Source: Ashinkailepas kermadecensis
Taxonomy: Eukaryota > Arthropoda > Thecostraca > Neolepadidae
Direction of reading: 5' to 3'
NCBI GenBank assembly: GCA_034440615.1
Contig: JAOTOM010004019.1
Coordinates: 1-64,000 of the forward strand
Length of the DNA: 64,000 nucleotides
Shown here: one piece after another, positions 45,010 through 55,091 of the stretch
How positions within the stretch are numbered: position 1 is the first letter of the stretch
How the letters are laid out: every line of letters begins with the position of its first letter
The notes under the pieces: model-generated
Told to the model about the DNA's origin: nothing
The model's database searches: none
What the model saw: the letters and a program-made list of their open reading frames with translations, nothing else
Program-made: the position numbers and the translations under genes

Positions 45010-45830
45010 ACCCCCGCCAGGTGCGTGACCGTGGCTCGACATTACACCGTGGCTGTGACCGTGACCGTGACCGTGGCTCGACATTACACCGTGGCTGTGA
45101 CCGTGACCGTGACCGTGGCTCGACATTACACCGTGGCTGTGACCGTGACCGTGACCGTGGCTCGACATTACACCGTGACCGTGACCGTGACCGTGGCTCG
45201 ACACTACACCGTGTCTGTGACCGTGACCGTGACCGTGGCTCGACATTAGACCGTGGCTGTGACCGTGACCGTGGTGCTCGACATTACACCGGGGCTGTGA
45301 CCGTGACCGTGACCGTGGCTCGACACTACACCGTGGCTGTGACCGTGACCGTGGCTCGACACTACACCGTGTCTGTGACCGTGACCGTGACCGTGGCTCG
45401 ACATTACACCGTGGCTGTGACCGCGACCGTGACCGTGGCTCGACACTACACCGTGTCTGTGACCGTGACCGTGACCGTGGCTCGACATTACACCGTGGCT
45501 GTGACCGTGACCGTGGCTCGACACTACACCGTGGCTGTGACCGTGACCGTGGCTCGACACTACACCGTGTCTGTGACCGTGACCGTGACCGTGGCTCGAC
45601 ATTACACCGTGGCTGTGACCGTGACCGTGACCGTGGCTCGACACTACACCGTGGCTGTGACCGTGACCGTGACTGTGACCGTGGCTCGACATTACACCGT
45701 GGCTGTGACCGTGACCGTGGCTCGACATTACACCGTGGCTGTGACCGTGACCGTGACCGTGGCTCGACATTACACCGTGGCTGTGACCGTGACCGTGACC
45801 GTGGCTCGACATTACACCCGTCGTCGATTC
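45010..45830. repeat. Compound minisatellite with hexamer slippage
   Basis: Units combine CTCGACATTACACCGTGGCT with a variable number of GTGACC hexamers, so unit lengths step by 6 (about 30, 36 and 42 bp). Every unit length is a multiple of three, so three frames stay open across the array, two of them over 300 codons (antisense Ser/Arg-rich, and sense Thr/Val-rich). They look like repeat translations, not proteins. Confidence 0.95.
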
Positions 45831-46275
45831 CGACCAAACGCGCCGCAATGGCACAACAATAACATGCGACCCCCACATTTGCCCGTCGGCACACTTGTCG
45901 GTGACGCTGAGCTGTCCAGAGCGTGACGCTCAGAACTGTGACGGGGATTATGTGACGTCACGGCCAGTCCGCTGATGCCGCCGACCGACGACATCGCGAG
46001 AGAATCCGCTTTGTCGTGACGTCATCACGTTTCGCGGTGAAGTCACGACGGTGTGAGACTGGCCGGCGTCTGGACTCGTTGCAGCGCCGCTGATGTCCTC
46101 TCACCGTCATGCTCCGCAGAATTTGGCACGTCGTTTGAGTATTTTGGCGGGACCACTGTCCCGCGATGGTTGGTTCCCTCTCCTATGGCTTGTCGCCTTA
46201 ACTTGGGACCGTATGGAGTTGACCCTTTCAACGCCGGGAGTGTTGTGGCTAATACTGGCATTCCCACGCCGTCTT

Positions 46276-46580
46276 ATGTTGTGGTACAGCTGCAGGTTGC
46301 TGCGGTTTGTGTTGTGGTACAGCTGTATGTTGTGTTGTGGTACAGCTGTAGGTTGCTGCGCTTTGTGTTGTGGTACAGCTGTATGTTGCTGCGCTTTGTG
46401 TTGTGGTACAGCTGTAGGTTGCTGCGTTTTGTGTTGTGGTACAGCTGTATGTTGCTGCGCTTTGTGTTGTGGTACAGCTGTATGTTGCTGCGGTTTGTCT
46501 TGTGGTACAGCTGTAGGTTGCTGCGCTTTGTGTTGTGGTACAGCTGTAGGTTGCTGCGCTTTGTGCTGTGGTGCTGGTGC
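46276..46580. repeat. Minisatellite, 33-bp unit, about nine copies
   Basis: Each unit has TTGTGGTACAGCTGTA followed by GGTTGCTGCGCTTTGTG (alternating GTATG/GTAGG). The unit is a multiple of three, which explains open frames in all phases. Confidence 0.95.
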
Positions 46581-46599
46581 ATTCAACGACAGAACGACC

Positions 46600-48229
46600 A
46601 ATGTACTTTACCCCATACATTTTCATCGAGACCAAAATTTGCCTATAGGGTAGTATTTGGCTCTGAATGCGGCTGTGCAATTTTCAGCACGTTTGGACCA
46701 ACGGTTTTTAAACTATTGCCTCGGGCATTATTTTACGTTAAAAAACATGGGTTGGTTTGATGATGGATATCTCATCAATAAGAAGTAGGAAGGGTGACAA
46801 ATGATATACATTTCAGAAGAAAATGGATCAACTGAAACATTCCCGTCATGAATAAGTTTTAAATACTTCTTGTGCAGCAAACGTATTATATCACCAGTTT
46901 GTATTTCATTGTTCGATCCCCCTTATTTTCTCAATGGAAGAAAACCTACTCGAATTCCGTCCGTTCAGAAAATCGCAGTCATGAAAGCCATGGAGAACGG
47001 ACCTATATGGGATATTTAGAAGCAAAACGCATTTTTTTTTAACGGCAGCCAAATCATGCCCGTTTGTATTTCTGCCGTCAAATTTATCACTTTTAATGGG
47101 AATAAAGATCACAGGTCACGAGGTCATGGTGTTACGAGTTCAAACATGAAAAATGCTGATATTTTATCACGGATATGTTTTCTTTCATCATTTTTTATTC
47201 TCAAAGATGCGTAATATATCACACTTCCTCTTCATTATCGATGATATATCTATCGCCAAAGATACCCTTGTATGACCTCAAACCCTGCCGGAGGCTATAA
47301 CTCCGAAACCGTTGTCGGATAGGGTTGAAACTTGTTCATGCGTGTGCAGAGCCTAAGACTACCCTGTACACAAATTTTGGTCCAAATACAAATTTAGTGG
47401 GTGTAAAATTGGAAAATATTTGGTCGATCTGTCGTGGAGCGCATCAGCTTTAGGTTACTGCGGTTCAGTGTAGCAGCTCTGCCAAGCTCTGAAGGCCTAC
47501 CGGCCTGTGAAAATCGCGGAACAGCGCAACCCCCGACATTGTTGTATTTAGCTCCTACGCAGTGAAACTGACCAGTCACGGTGACCGCCTGAGCGAATGT
47601 TTCACCCGTTGACCCAGCATGACTAGACCAGCCGACAGCAGTGACATATAGGGACGTACGATGCCCTTGCATTGTCACACCTCGCAGCTACATCGCGTTA
47701 CGACAGGCTCATCGGCAGTAAATAGCGTCATGGTGCTGTTCAGCTTTTTCATCCGGCTCCGCGTCCGCCAGGTCGCTCACAATTACTAAAAGAATGTGCG
47801 GCCCTTTCACCTTGCAGGACTGCATCCATAGCACGACGCTTACGACCGTAAGCCGATTTTGTGACGTCACCGGCAACAGCCGGCGGCTAACTGGCATCCC
47901 GTGCGGCGGTCGCCGTGAGCTCTGACATCACGTGATGTAGATGCACGGACACAGCTATGGTGGTCCCCACATGGCGTGTCCCTATGTCAGCTGCCCTAGT
48001 GGCGGCTCAGGCCGTGGTCTTGCACCAGGGCACGGGACTCTGTCAAACACTTGTCTTCCGGGAGGTACCCTCCTGCAGGTACCGTGTCCAAGTCACTTGC
48101 CTGAAAATGCCCAGAGGATTGGGTCTTCTGTTTGTTCAAGTGTTGCAGCAACGGAAGAAGACGTCTCCAGTTTGACGGCTCGGCCCAATCAGAGCTCTAG
48201 GGACTCCACTTCACTGCCCCTAGAAACCC
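46600..48229. other. Unannotated spacer upstream of the Penelope-like element
   Basis: No gene recognised. A 193-codon frame (47941-48522) leads up to the Penelope-like ORF in the same phase and ends in TAG at 48520-48522; it has no family resemblance. Confidence 0.4.
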
Positions 48230-48231
48230 GT

Positions 48232-48301
48232 CATCTCTTGCCTGAGGAGTCAGAGGAGGACACACACTGCGGCCCAATCGAAACAGCTGTTTGTAGGGAT
48301 G
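48232..48301 (+). ncRNA. Possible degenerate hammerhead ribozyme upstream of Penelope ORF
   Basis: CTGAGGA (48242-48248) fits the CUGANGA core and GAAA follows at 48280-48283. Stem III would be the palindrome ACAGCTGT (48283-48290), with T at 48291 as cleavage base. Distal stem I pairs CATCTCT (48232-48238) with AGGGATG (48295-48301). No good stem II forms in the 31 bases between, and pairing next to the core is poor, so it is at best decayed. Confidence 0.3.
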
Positions 48302-48522
48302 TTGGTGCGTCACCACGTGGCGTTATCGATTTTCGCTGCTGTGCGGACAGGGTCTGGTGCGCTTCGTTGTTTAGTGCGTTCGTGCCCAGCGTTGTGACTG
48401 TTTGGAACTTTGGGTTGGCTTTGGCTATGCGTGGGTGGTTTCTGTGTTTGACGATCTCCAGCGTTGTTTCTGGAATCGGAAACTGCAGCGTGAGGCCAGC
48501 AGCTGACCGCAGAGCACCATAG

Positions 48523-50046
48523 GAGGACGAACTTCGCCTAGGCACACATTCATCGTACCAACCACCTACGCCACTCCCGGATAAACATAATTTACTCCAC
48601 CACGCGGCTACTAGTGGAGAGAGCTCGGGTAGTTGCATTACTTCTGGCACCCACGGTACGGTCACCAACGGCGATGGCACTGAACAATATCGCACAAATC
48701 GCACGTCTAATCTAAGTAAGTTACCTCTAGACCCAGATATCTTGGGATTGCTTGACAAAGGCCCCAATTTTGCGTTAGCTCAGAAAGTGGATCGTAGCTG
48801 CTTGGAAAAGGCAGAATCAGGCGTAGAAAGGGCGATCTATGGTTTGCGGTGGAGGAGTGTGAGGGAGACAAAACAGCAAACTGTACCTCAGGTACCGCAG
48901 ACAGGCTTATTACAAAGCACCTCTAGCACAGGTTATTTAAAGCTTCGCCCCATGTTCCCCGACACTCCTGCATACCAACCACCGAGAGCCACAACTCAAA
49001 TAGAATCTGAGTTGAAAGATTTAAAAACAAAAGTGCTAAAAGCATATAAATATCACAACAAAGCATCGAACAAAATGTCGGACAATTATGCGAAACAGAG
49101 GGAAGTACTTCGGGAAATGAAAAACAACGATAATGTAATAGTAAAGCCGTCAGATAAATGCAAAGGTTTCGTCGTGCTAAACAAAACGGATTACATTGCA
49201 AAGGCCAGCAAAATAACGGACGATTATCAGAGCATTCCTTCCCAACCAAACCCTACCAAACGTCTCGAAATCGAAACATGTACTATCATCAAGGAAACTT
49301 TATCGGGGAAGTTACATAAAGACACAGTGCTATCTCTCCTTCCTCATTCCAGCCACACAGCGGAATTATACGGGCTCCCCCAAAACCACAAACTAGAGGT
49401 TCCACTGCGCCCTAGAGTGTCGGCGAGTGGTGACCCCCTAGACAAGTTATCTTGGTTCTTGAGTAAGATTATCGTCCAGATACTAGCGTTGGTTCCCGCC
49501 CATCTGACAAACACGGAGTCGTACCTGCAGAGGGTGAAAGAAACGTTTCCTATCAAACTTCCGGAAGGCAGTATTGTTTTCACCATGGACGTGAACAATT
49601 TATATGGCAGCATTCCGATAAAGGAGGGGATAGATGCTGTGATTCGTCTAATCGGGGACAATCTGGATGATATTTCTCTTTTCGGGATTGGGGTACAGGA
49701 CTGTGTGAAATTACTAACACATATTTTTAGCAATAACCTCATACGTTTCGGTAACTCCATGTACAAGCATACAAAGGGAGTGGCTATGGGTAACCGATGT
49801 GCACCTCCTTTAACGATTGCTTTTATGCACCGCCTTGAGTCGATCTTCTTAGCTTCGTATGATTTGAAACCAGCTCTCTACATGAGGTATATAGACGATA
49901 TTTTTGGTGTTTGGACACATGGCTTGGCCTCTCTGCTCGACTTCCTTGCAGAAATTAACCAACAACATTCCAGCATCAAGTTTACCTTAGAACACACTGG
50001 TCATAGCAGTTCGATTCCTTTCCTTGATACGTTGTTTGTAGTTTAG
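48523..50046 (+). pseudogene. Penelope-like reverse transcriptase, stopped
   Basis: An open phase runs from 48523 to a TAG at 50044-50046. No ATG in this phase occurs before about 48952, although conserved sequence (LDKGPNFALAQK, SGVERAIYGLRWRS) is already present near 48750-48840. The start therefore lies upstream, via an intron, a frameshift or loss. RT blocks follow: KPSDKCKGFVVLNKTDYI near 49145, ELYGLPQNHK near 49365, the motif A aspartate in VFTMDVNNLYGSIP near 49585, GVAMGNRCAPP near 49780, and the catalytic YIDD at 49888-49899. After the TAG the same phase continues without further damage into the endonuclease, so this is one nonsense mutation in an otherwise well-kept ORF. The enzyme would prime reverse transcription from nicked DNA. 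Confidence 0.88.
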
Positions 50047-50883
50047 GCTGATGGGAGCTACACCACCGAGCTGTACTTTAAACCAATGGCAGCCCCCATC
50101 ATCTTGCACTATGATTCGGCCCACCCGATGGCCACTAAAAAGGCCGTTCTAACATCCCAAATGAGGAGAGCAGCACGAGTCTCCTCCGATACTATTTCAT
50201 GCGAGCGGAGCCTTGCGAATATGGCGACTCTTTTCCTGGAAAACGGATACCCAGCACATCGGGTACACTCCGCCGCTCGTGCTGTTCACCCTCACAACAG
50301 GAGTAGGATAGGTGGACAACGTCGGCATCGAGCGGGTAGCAATCCCAACTATGTTTACATGAGACTTCCTTTTGTCGATGACCAACTATGTCGACAGGTA
50401 AACGCAGCCATCCGTTCGTCTCATCTAAACCATGTCAGGGTAGCCTGGACAAGCGGACCTACGCTGAAATCTTACCTGGTCCGCTCAGCCCTGGAAATGC
50501 CGCCATGCCCCGCTGGTAGGAGAACGTGCCACACCTGTATCAACGGGCTCAAAGGTAGATGCACACGGAAAAACGTAGTTTACAAAATAGCGTGCAATCG
50601 CTGTCTTGGAACATTTTATGTCGGTGAAACCAAACGTAGTATCAGGGATATGTACAATGAGCACTTGGGAGATGCCAGACTTCGGAGAGCATACACACCT
50701 TTAGGCGAACACATGATCGACAAACATTCTAACATGGAACACAGCGACACTAACACAAACTTCAAAGTAGAAATTCTAGCAACAGCCAGGGACAACGCTG
50801 ATCTGAAGGTCCTCGAATCTCTACATATACGTAATCTACGGCCGCAACTAAACACGCAAACGACGTCTTGGTATATCACATAA
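50047..50883 (+). pseudogene. Penelope-like GIY-YIG endonuclease domain
   Basis: It continues the RT phase past the stop and ends at 50881-50883. Connector sequence with FLENGYP near 50235 is followed by a cysteine cluster (RRTCHTCINGLKGRC near 50520-50565), matching the zinc-finger-like motif ahead of the nuclease in this group. The GIY-YIG core reads VVYKIAC (from 50575) and FYVGET (near 50613-50630), then KRSI, the usual arginine-containing helix. A downstream histidine/glutamate stretch (PLGEHMIDKH) is also present. The domain would nick DNA for insertion. It is intact but cut off from RT by the TAG at 50044. Confidence 0.88.
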
Positions 50884-51152
50884 AATTACATAAACATAAA
50901 TTATATATAGTATGTATTACGCGTTATATTGGATATATGTCTGTATATGTGCGTGAGTGTATGCATCGATATGTATATGGACCATCGGCTCGGGCTTCCT
51001 CAGAGGATTCCTTCTTGACATAGTTTGTTTCTGGTTTGGAGTTGCTGTGAGTGTCTGCACCACTGAGGAGGCTTTTCTGCATTCCACGTGTCTTTTTGCA
51101 CGCTTTTTTTCCCGCGTGCTTTTTTCAATTTTTAAGCTTGAGCTTTTTCATC

Positions 51153-51187
51153 ACTCCTGACGATGGCCCCTGGCCGAAACGTTGAGT
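51153..51187 (+). ncRNA. Hammerhead-type ribozyme motif, 3' of Penelope ORF
   Basis: In order: ACTC (51153-51156, stem I), core CTGACGA (51157-51163), GGCC-CCT-GGCC (51165-51175, stem II), GAAA (51176-51179), palindromic ACGT (51179-51182, minimal stem III), T (51183, cleavage base), GAGT (51184-51187, pairing with ACTC). CTTT upstream (51143-51146) can pair with AAAG (51191-51194) beyond an internal loop. One unpaired T (51164) between core and stem II departs from the textbook consensus. The 4-nt palindromic stem III suggests activity as a dimer. Confidence 0.6.
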
Positions 51188-51194
51188 AATAAAG

Positions 51195-51640
51195 TATAAT
51201 CTTTATCGTTACTTTTGATGTCAACTCAGCACCTCCTGGTATATTGAAGGTCGTATATTTTCTTTACACGCAATGGGTTTTGGAAGCAAATTTAAGGCAA
51301 ATGTACCTTTACATAGGACTTTTACGTTGTAGTGTATGTGACGTTAAGGTGCTGAAGGCGGGGACTGGGCGTGGAACATCTCCCGGATGTTTAGTGCTTT
51401 AGTTTACTTTACTCCCTGACAAGATAATTTGTAGTTTGGGTGGGGAGGGTTGACGAGGAAGGTGATTTTGACAGGGTGCTAGCATTAGCCTACTCGTGTC
51501 GAAAGGCACCGAGGGATCTTCACCGTGCGGGGAAGGAGGTAATTGTCCACGCAGCCTATCGCGTCGACCGCCGCGTGTTAATAGCAGCATACTGTATGCA
51601 GGGTTGTGTGAGGCTAGTACGGTGTTTTATTTTCCAATTC
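51195..51640. other. Spacer with dispersed repeat
   Basis: 51296-51402 shares ordered blocks with 26750-26840: TTTACATA, TTTTACGTT, GTGCTGAAGGCGGGG, ACATCTCCC and GATGTTTAG. No gene is seen. Confidence 0.5.
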
Positions 51641-51642
51641 GG

Positions 51643-52310
51643 CTCATCTACGTCCGTAGTATGTACCCCTGGGTAACCTTTTTACTTTGTTAATTGCAAG
51701 GTCAATCGGCTCATCTACGTCCGATGACACCTCTGGGCAATTGTTTTTCGTTATGTTATGTTTAAAGCAAGTCGGCTCATCTACGTCCGACGGCACCGCC
51801 AGGTAGCCATTCATTTCGAACGTGAAAGCGAATCGGCTCATGTCAGGCGCGCACCCAGGATTTTTCCATGGGGGGCCCGGACCGAAAAGGGCACTTGGCC
51901 GGCTCCAAAAGGGCACTTGACCGGCTCCAAAAAGGCACTTTGCGGCCCGGGGCACACTGGAAGGTTTGCTGACCGGGGGGGGGGTGAATTTTCCATGGGA
52001 CACGTTATATGTTATAGCACCGAGCCCTTGTATTTACAATAAGGCATAGGACAGGAAAGGGCACAGGGGAATGTCATTTTTAGGCCAAAAGGGCAGTTTT
52101 GGGCCCAAAGGGCACCTTTGGCACAGGCGGGGCACATAAGGCAGGTGATTTTTGGGCTAAATTTGGGACATTCCGGCCAAGAGGGCACTTTTCGGTCAAA
52201 AGGGCACTTTTGGCCAAAAGGGCACTTTTGGCCAAAAGGGCACTTTGGTCTCATGGGGGGGGGCCCCTCCGGTGCGCCTATGGCTCATGTACGTCCGATG
52301 CCATTCGTCG
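51643..52310. repeat. Tandem repeat, about 65-bp unit, interrupted by a MITE
   Basis: The motif TCGGCTCATCTACGTCCG recurs near 51641, 51708 and 51773. A fourth copy near 51833 is split by the insertion at 51844-52282 and resumes as ACGTCCGATGCC at 52291. Confidence 0.8.
51844..52282. mobile_element. hAT-like MITE with 8-bp target duplication
   Basis: GCTCATGT flanks it at 51836-51843 and 52283-52290. Ends are CAGGCGCGCACC and, as reverse complement, CATAGGCGCACC (9 of 12 matching). Removing the insert and one duplication restores a unit of the surrounding tandem array. The interior repeats CCAAAAGGGCACTTTTGG-type palindromic strings and encodes no protein. Confidence 0.82.
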
Positions 52311-52815
52311 ATGGCTATTTACGTTGTTGCTATGAGTGTATGCGCAGATATGCAATGCGTGTTGAAGTGCGTGTTGGTGGTGTTTTGTCTACAATACCCC
52401 TGCTAGTTTGGTGGTGTGCAGATAGCCAAACAGTAATTGGAGGAGTCCTGGGTGTTTGTCACACATAAGCGACTTCAGCTGGGGGTGGGGGGGGGGGTGA
52501 TGCCTGTTTTTTGCAGAAGGCCTTGAATGGTTGTCTTTGAGCGTCCGAGCTACTACGGTCTGGCAGGATGTGGTCTATGCTTAGTGTGGTGTTGCAGGTG
52601 TCGCAGTGAGGTGTTGTATAGTTATCATCCTCTAGTTGAGGCTGTTAGCTTTGTGCAACCGGTTATAAGTCTCTTTAACTCTTTATAACTCTTTTCGGCG
52701 GTGTCATTGGTTTGACGTGTTCCATGTGCCTAGGGTTGGTTTGAGGTTGTGAGTATGGTTGGAGCGGTTAGGTCTGGAGTTTTGTTTTGTCCATGTGTTC
52801 TGATGGTCTTCCATA
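52311..52815. other. Unannotated spacer
   Basis: No recognisable gene. A G-rich run lies at 52483-52500. Confidence 0.35.
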
Positions 52816-52817
52816 TA

Positions 52818-53592
52818 TAATACCCGCGGCTGACCCTGGCGGCACAATACCCGCGGCTGACCCTGGCGGCACAATACCCGCGGCTGACCCTGGCGGCACA
52901 ATACCCGCAGCTGACCCGGGCGGCACAATAACCGCGGCTGACCCTGGCGGCACAATACCCGCGGCTGACCGTGGCGGCACAATACCCGCGGCTGACCCTG
53001 GCGGCACAATACCCGCGGCTGACCCTGGCGGCACAATACCCGCGGCTGACCCTGGCGGCACAATAACCGCGGCTGACCCTGGCGGCACAATACCCGCGGC
53101 TGACCCTGGCGGCACAATACCCGCGGCTGACCCTGGCGGCACAATACCCGCGGCTGACCCTGGCGGCACAATACCCGCGGCTGACCCTGGCGGCACAATA
53201 CCCGCGGCTGACCCGGGCGGCACAATACCCGCGGCTGACCCTGGCGGCACATACCCGCGGCTGACCCTGGCGGCACAATAACCGCGGCTGACCCTGGCGG
53301 CACAATACCCGCGGCTGACCCTGGCGGCACAATACCCGCGGCTGACCCTGGCGGCACAATACCCGCGGCTGACCCTGGCGGCCAATACCCGCGGCTGACC
53401 CGGGCGGCACAATACCCGCGGCTGACCCTGGCGGCACAATACCCGCGGCTGACCCGGGCGGCACAATACCCGCGGCTGACCCTGGCGGCACAATACCCGC
53501 GGCTGACCCTGGCGGCACAATACCCGCGGCTGACCCTGGCGGCACAATACCCGCGGCTGACCCTGGCGGCACAATACCCGCGGCTGACCGGA
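52818..53592. repeat. Minisatellite, 27-bp unit, about 28 copies
   Basis: The unit is CAATACCCGCGGCTGACCCT followed by GGCGGCA, nearly identical along the array, with CCGGGCGG and one GTGGCGG variant and two one- or two-base losses (53250, 53382). CCGCGG is an internal palindrome. The period of 27 keeps all six frames mostly open, which produces the 593-codon antisense frame and the IPAADPGGT-type sense peptide. Confidence 0.96.
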
Positions 53593-55091
53593 TGCTTGGG
53601 TGAGAGCGGTCGTCGGACACAGGGGATCGTCCGTGGCCTGTCCGCTCTTCCCATTTGGTGACTTCTGGTGACTGGCGGGTTGACCCAGCCTTCCCGTGAG
53701 CAAGACTGGCCCGACGAGTCTCGGCACACGCCCTGGTTGACCGCCACTGACCCCAGTTGCACTGTGATGAGTCGAGGTGCATGGGCTGGGTGGTGGCTGA
53801 CGCCGCTGGCTCGGCGAAATTTACCCACCCGCATTCGCAAAGATGTACGGTAATGTTTCAGCATGTCCCGTCTCGGCCTGCTCGCCTGGCATCTGTGGTG
53901 GGATTGTTCTATTCGGCGTGGGCCGTTACGTGCAGATTCATGTCCCTGGTCAATGAATGGCAAGCTCGCTGTAGTCGAAAGTAAGCGACTGTGTGCATGA
54001 AGTGAGGTAAGGTGATTGAAATTCTGACACATAGCCTGTTCACCTGGCCCGCGACACTCCCAGGTCGGTGGTACAGGCCCACGTGAACTGTTATTGTTGC
54101 TCGACTGCGGGAAGTACGGTCGTGTCGCTGTGGACTCGCTGTTCTGCGACGGTCGATTATAATCAGCGTCGTATTCACGGCTCCCGGCTGGACACCGGTG
54201 TGGCGTGCCGGAGAGCCGAGCTGCCCCACCGGCCAGGGCACGCCGGGCAGTGCCTGTCGGCGCCGCGCGCTGACCCACCCGTAGCCACCGCCGATGCTGC
54301 TGACGCTGACCTTGAACTGCCGGCCGGGAGGCGGGAGACTGCGGCCGGCCGGCCGACGGCAGTCTGCGCGTACACGCCGCGCCGCCGCGCCACCTGCGCG
54401 CCGCCGCGCCGCTGCGCTGCCGTGCCACCGGAGGACGTGGGACGTGGGACCGGTCGGTGGGCGCGCCACTAGCCGCACGGACCACGTTGCGGCCGCAGTC
54501 GACAGGCGTCGCGGCGCGCGCGTGAGCCGCTCGTGTGTGGGACGAGGTCTTTACGAGCGGGATTGCCGGCCGGCCACGATACTGTGCAGGGGGCGGGCCG
54601 TAAACTGGCCGTCGGCTCTGTGGTCTTTATGGTGTCGCGCGGCGGCGGGACTACGCGACTGTAGCCGGCTGGGTTATGCGGGATTAGCGGCGCTGTCAGA
54701 GGAGACTGGCCGGCCAGCCACTGGCAGTACCGCATCGACGGTCGCCCGGCACACTCGCTCGTGCTTGGTGTCGCAGCCGACGACGCCCGTCCGGCCTGTG
54801 TGGGACGGGGTCTGGGTGTGGCCGTCTGTGGCAGTTCGCTTGACGGTCCAGCCGGCGGGGTGAGTACTGGTGCCGGGCCCTGTTCTGGACCGCACGACGC
54901 GCTGGTGTGGTGTCTAGAGTGCACCTCAGCTGTACCGGACTGGTGCACGAACCTGTACCGGACTGGTGCACGAGCCTGTGGCGGACTGGTGCACGAGCCT
55001 GTACCGGACTGGTGCACGAGGCCGCACGACTCGTCGGTGACGTTTCACGCGGCGAGTGTTCGTACTGTCCGTGTCGCCGTAGGTAGCTGAG
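53593..55091 (+). promoter_or_regulatory. GC- and CpG-rich region upstream of putative host exon
   Basis: From about 54180 the DNA is dense in CG dinucleotides, unlike most of the window, and leads into the exon at 55092. This fits a promoter and 5' untranslated region, but no TATA box or defined start site could be picked. A 23-bp tandem repeat sits at 54930-55021. Long antisense frames here (53909-54478, 54696-55814) are typical of CpG-rich DNA and have no domain. Confidence 0.45.
54930..55021. repeat. Tandem repeat, 23-bp unit, four copies
   Basis: CTGTACCGGACTGGTGCACG plus three bases, four times; the third copy has TGGCGG for TACCGG. It ends 70 bp before the ATG of the host exon, so it would lie in the 5' UTR or proximal promoter. 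Confidence 0.93.

Larger units (their letters stand above)
48230..51193 (+). mobile_element. Penelope-like retroelement with GIY-YIG endonuclease
   Basis: The element holds an RT of the Penelope type followed, in the same phase, by a GIY-YIG endonuclease; this pairing defines Penelope-like elements. Hammerhead-like motifs lie before the ORF (48232-48301, weak) and after it (51153-51187, better), as reported for the terminal repeats of this group. AATAAA at 51188-51193 overlaps the end of the downstream motif. Element borders and target duplications were not found, so limits are set by the two motifs. A single in-frame stop (50044-50046) separates RT from endonuclease, and the ORF start is unclear. 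Confidence 0.88.

Noticed and set aside
44818..45926. Long Ser/Arg-rich antisense (358 codons) and Thr/Val-rich sense (308 codons) frames
   Set aside because: They lie on a tandem array whose unit steps by multiples of three, so frames stay open on both strands. No start context, domain or non-repetitive part supports a protein.
48231..48767. 178-codon antisense frame at the start of the Penelope-like element
   Set aside because: It overlaps conserved sense-strand RT N-terminal sequence and has no domain of its own.
52704..54485. 593-codon antisense frame and related frames
   Set aside because: Most of it is the 27-bp satellite read in shifting phases, then CpG-rich DNA. No domain is present, and parallel frames exist in other phases.
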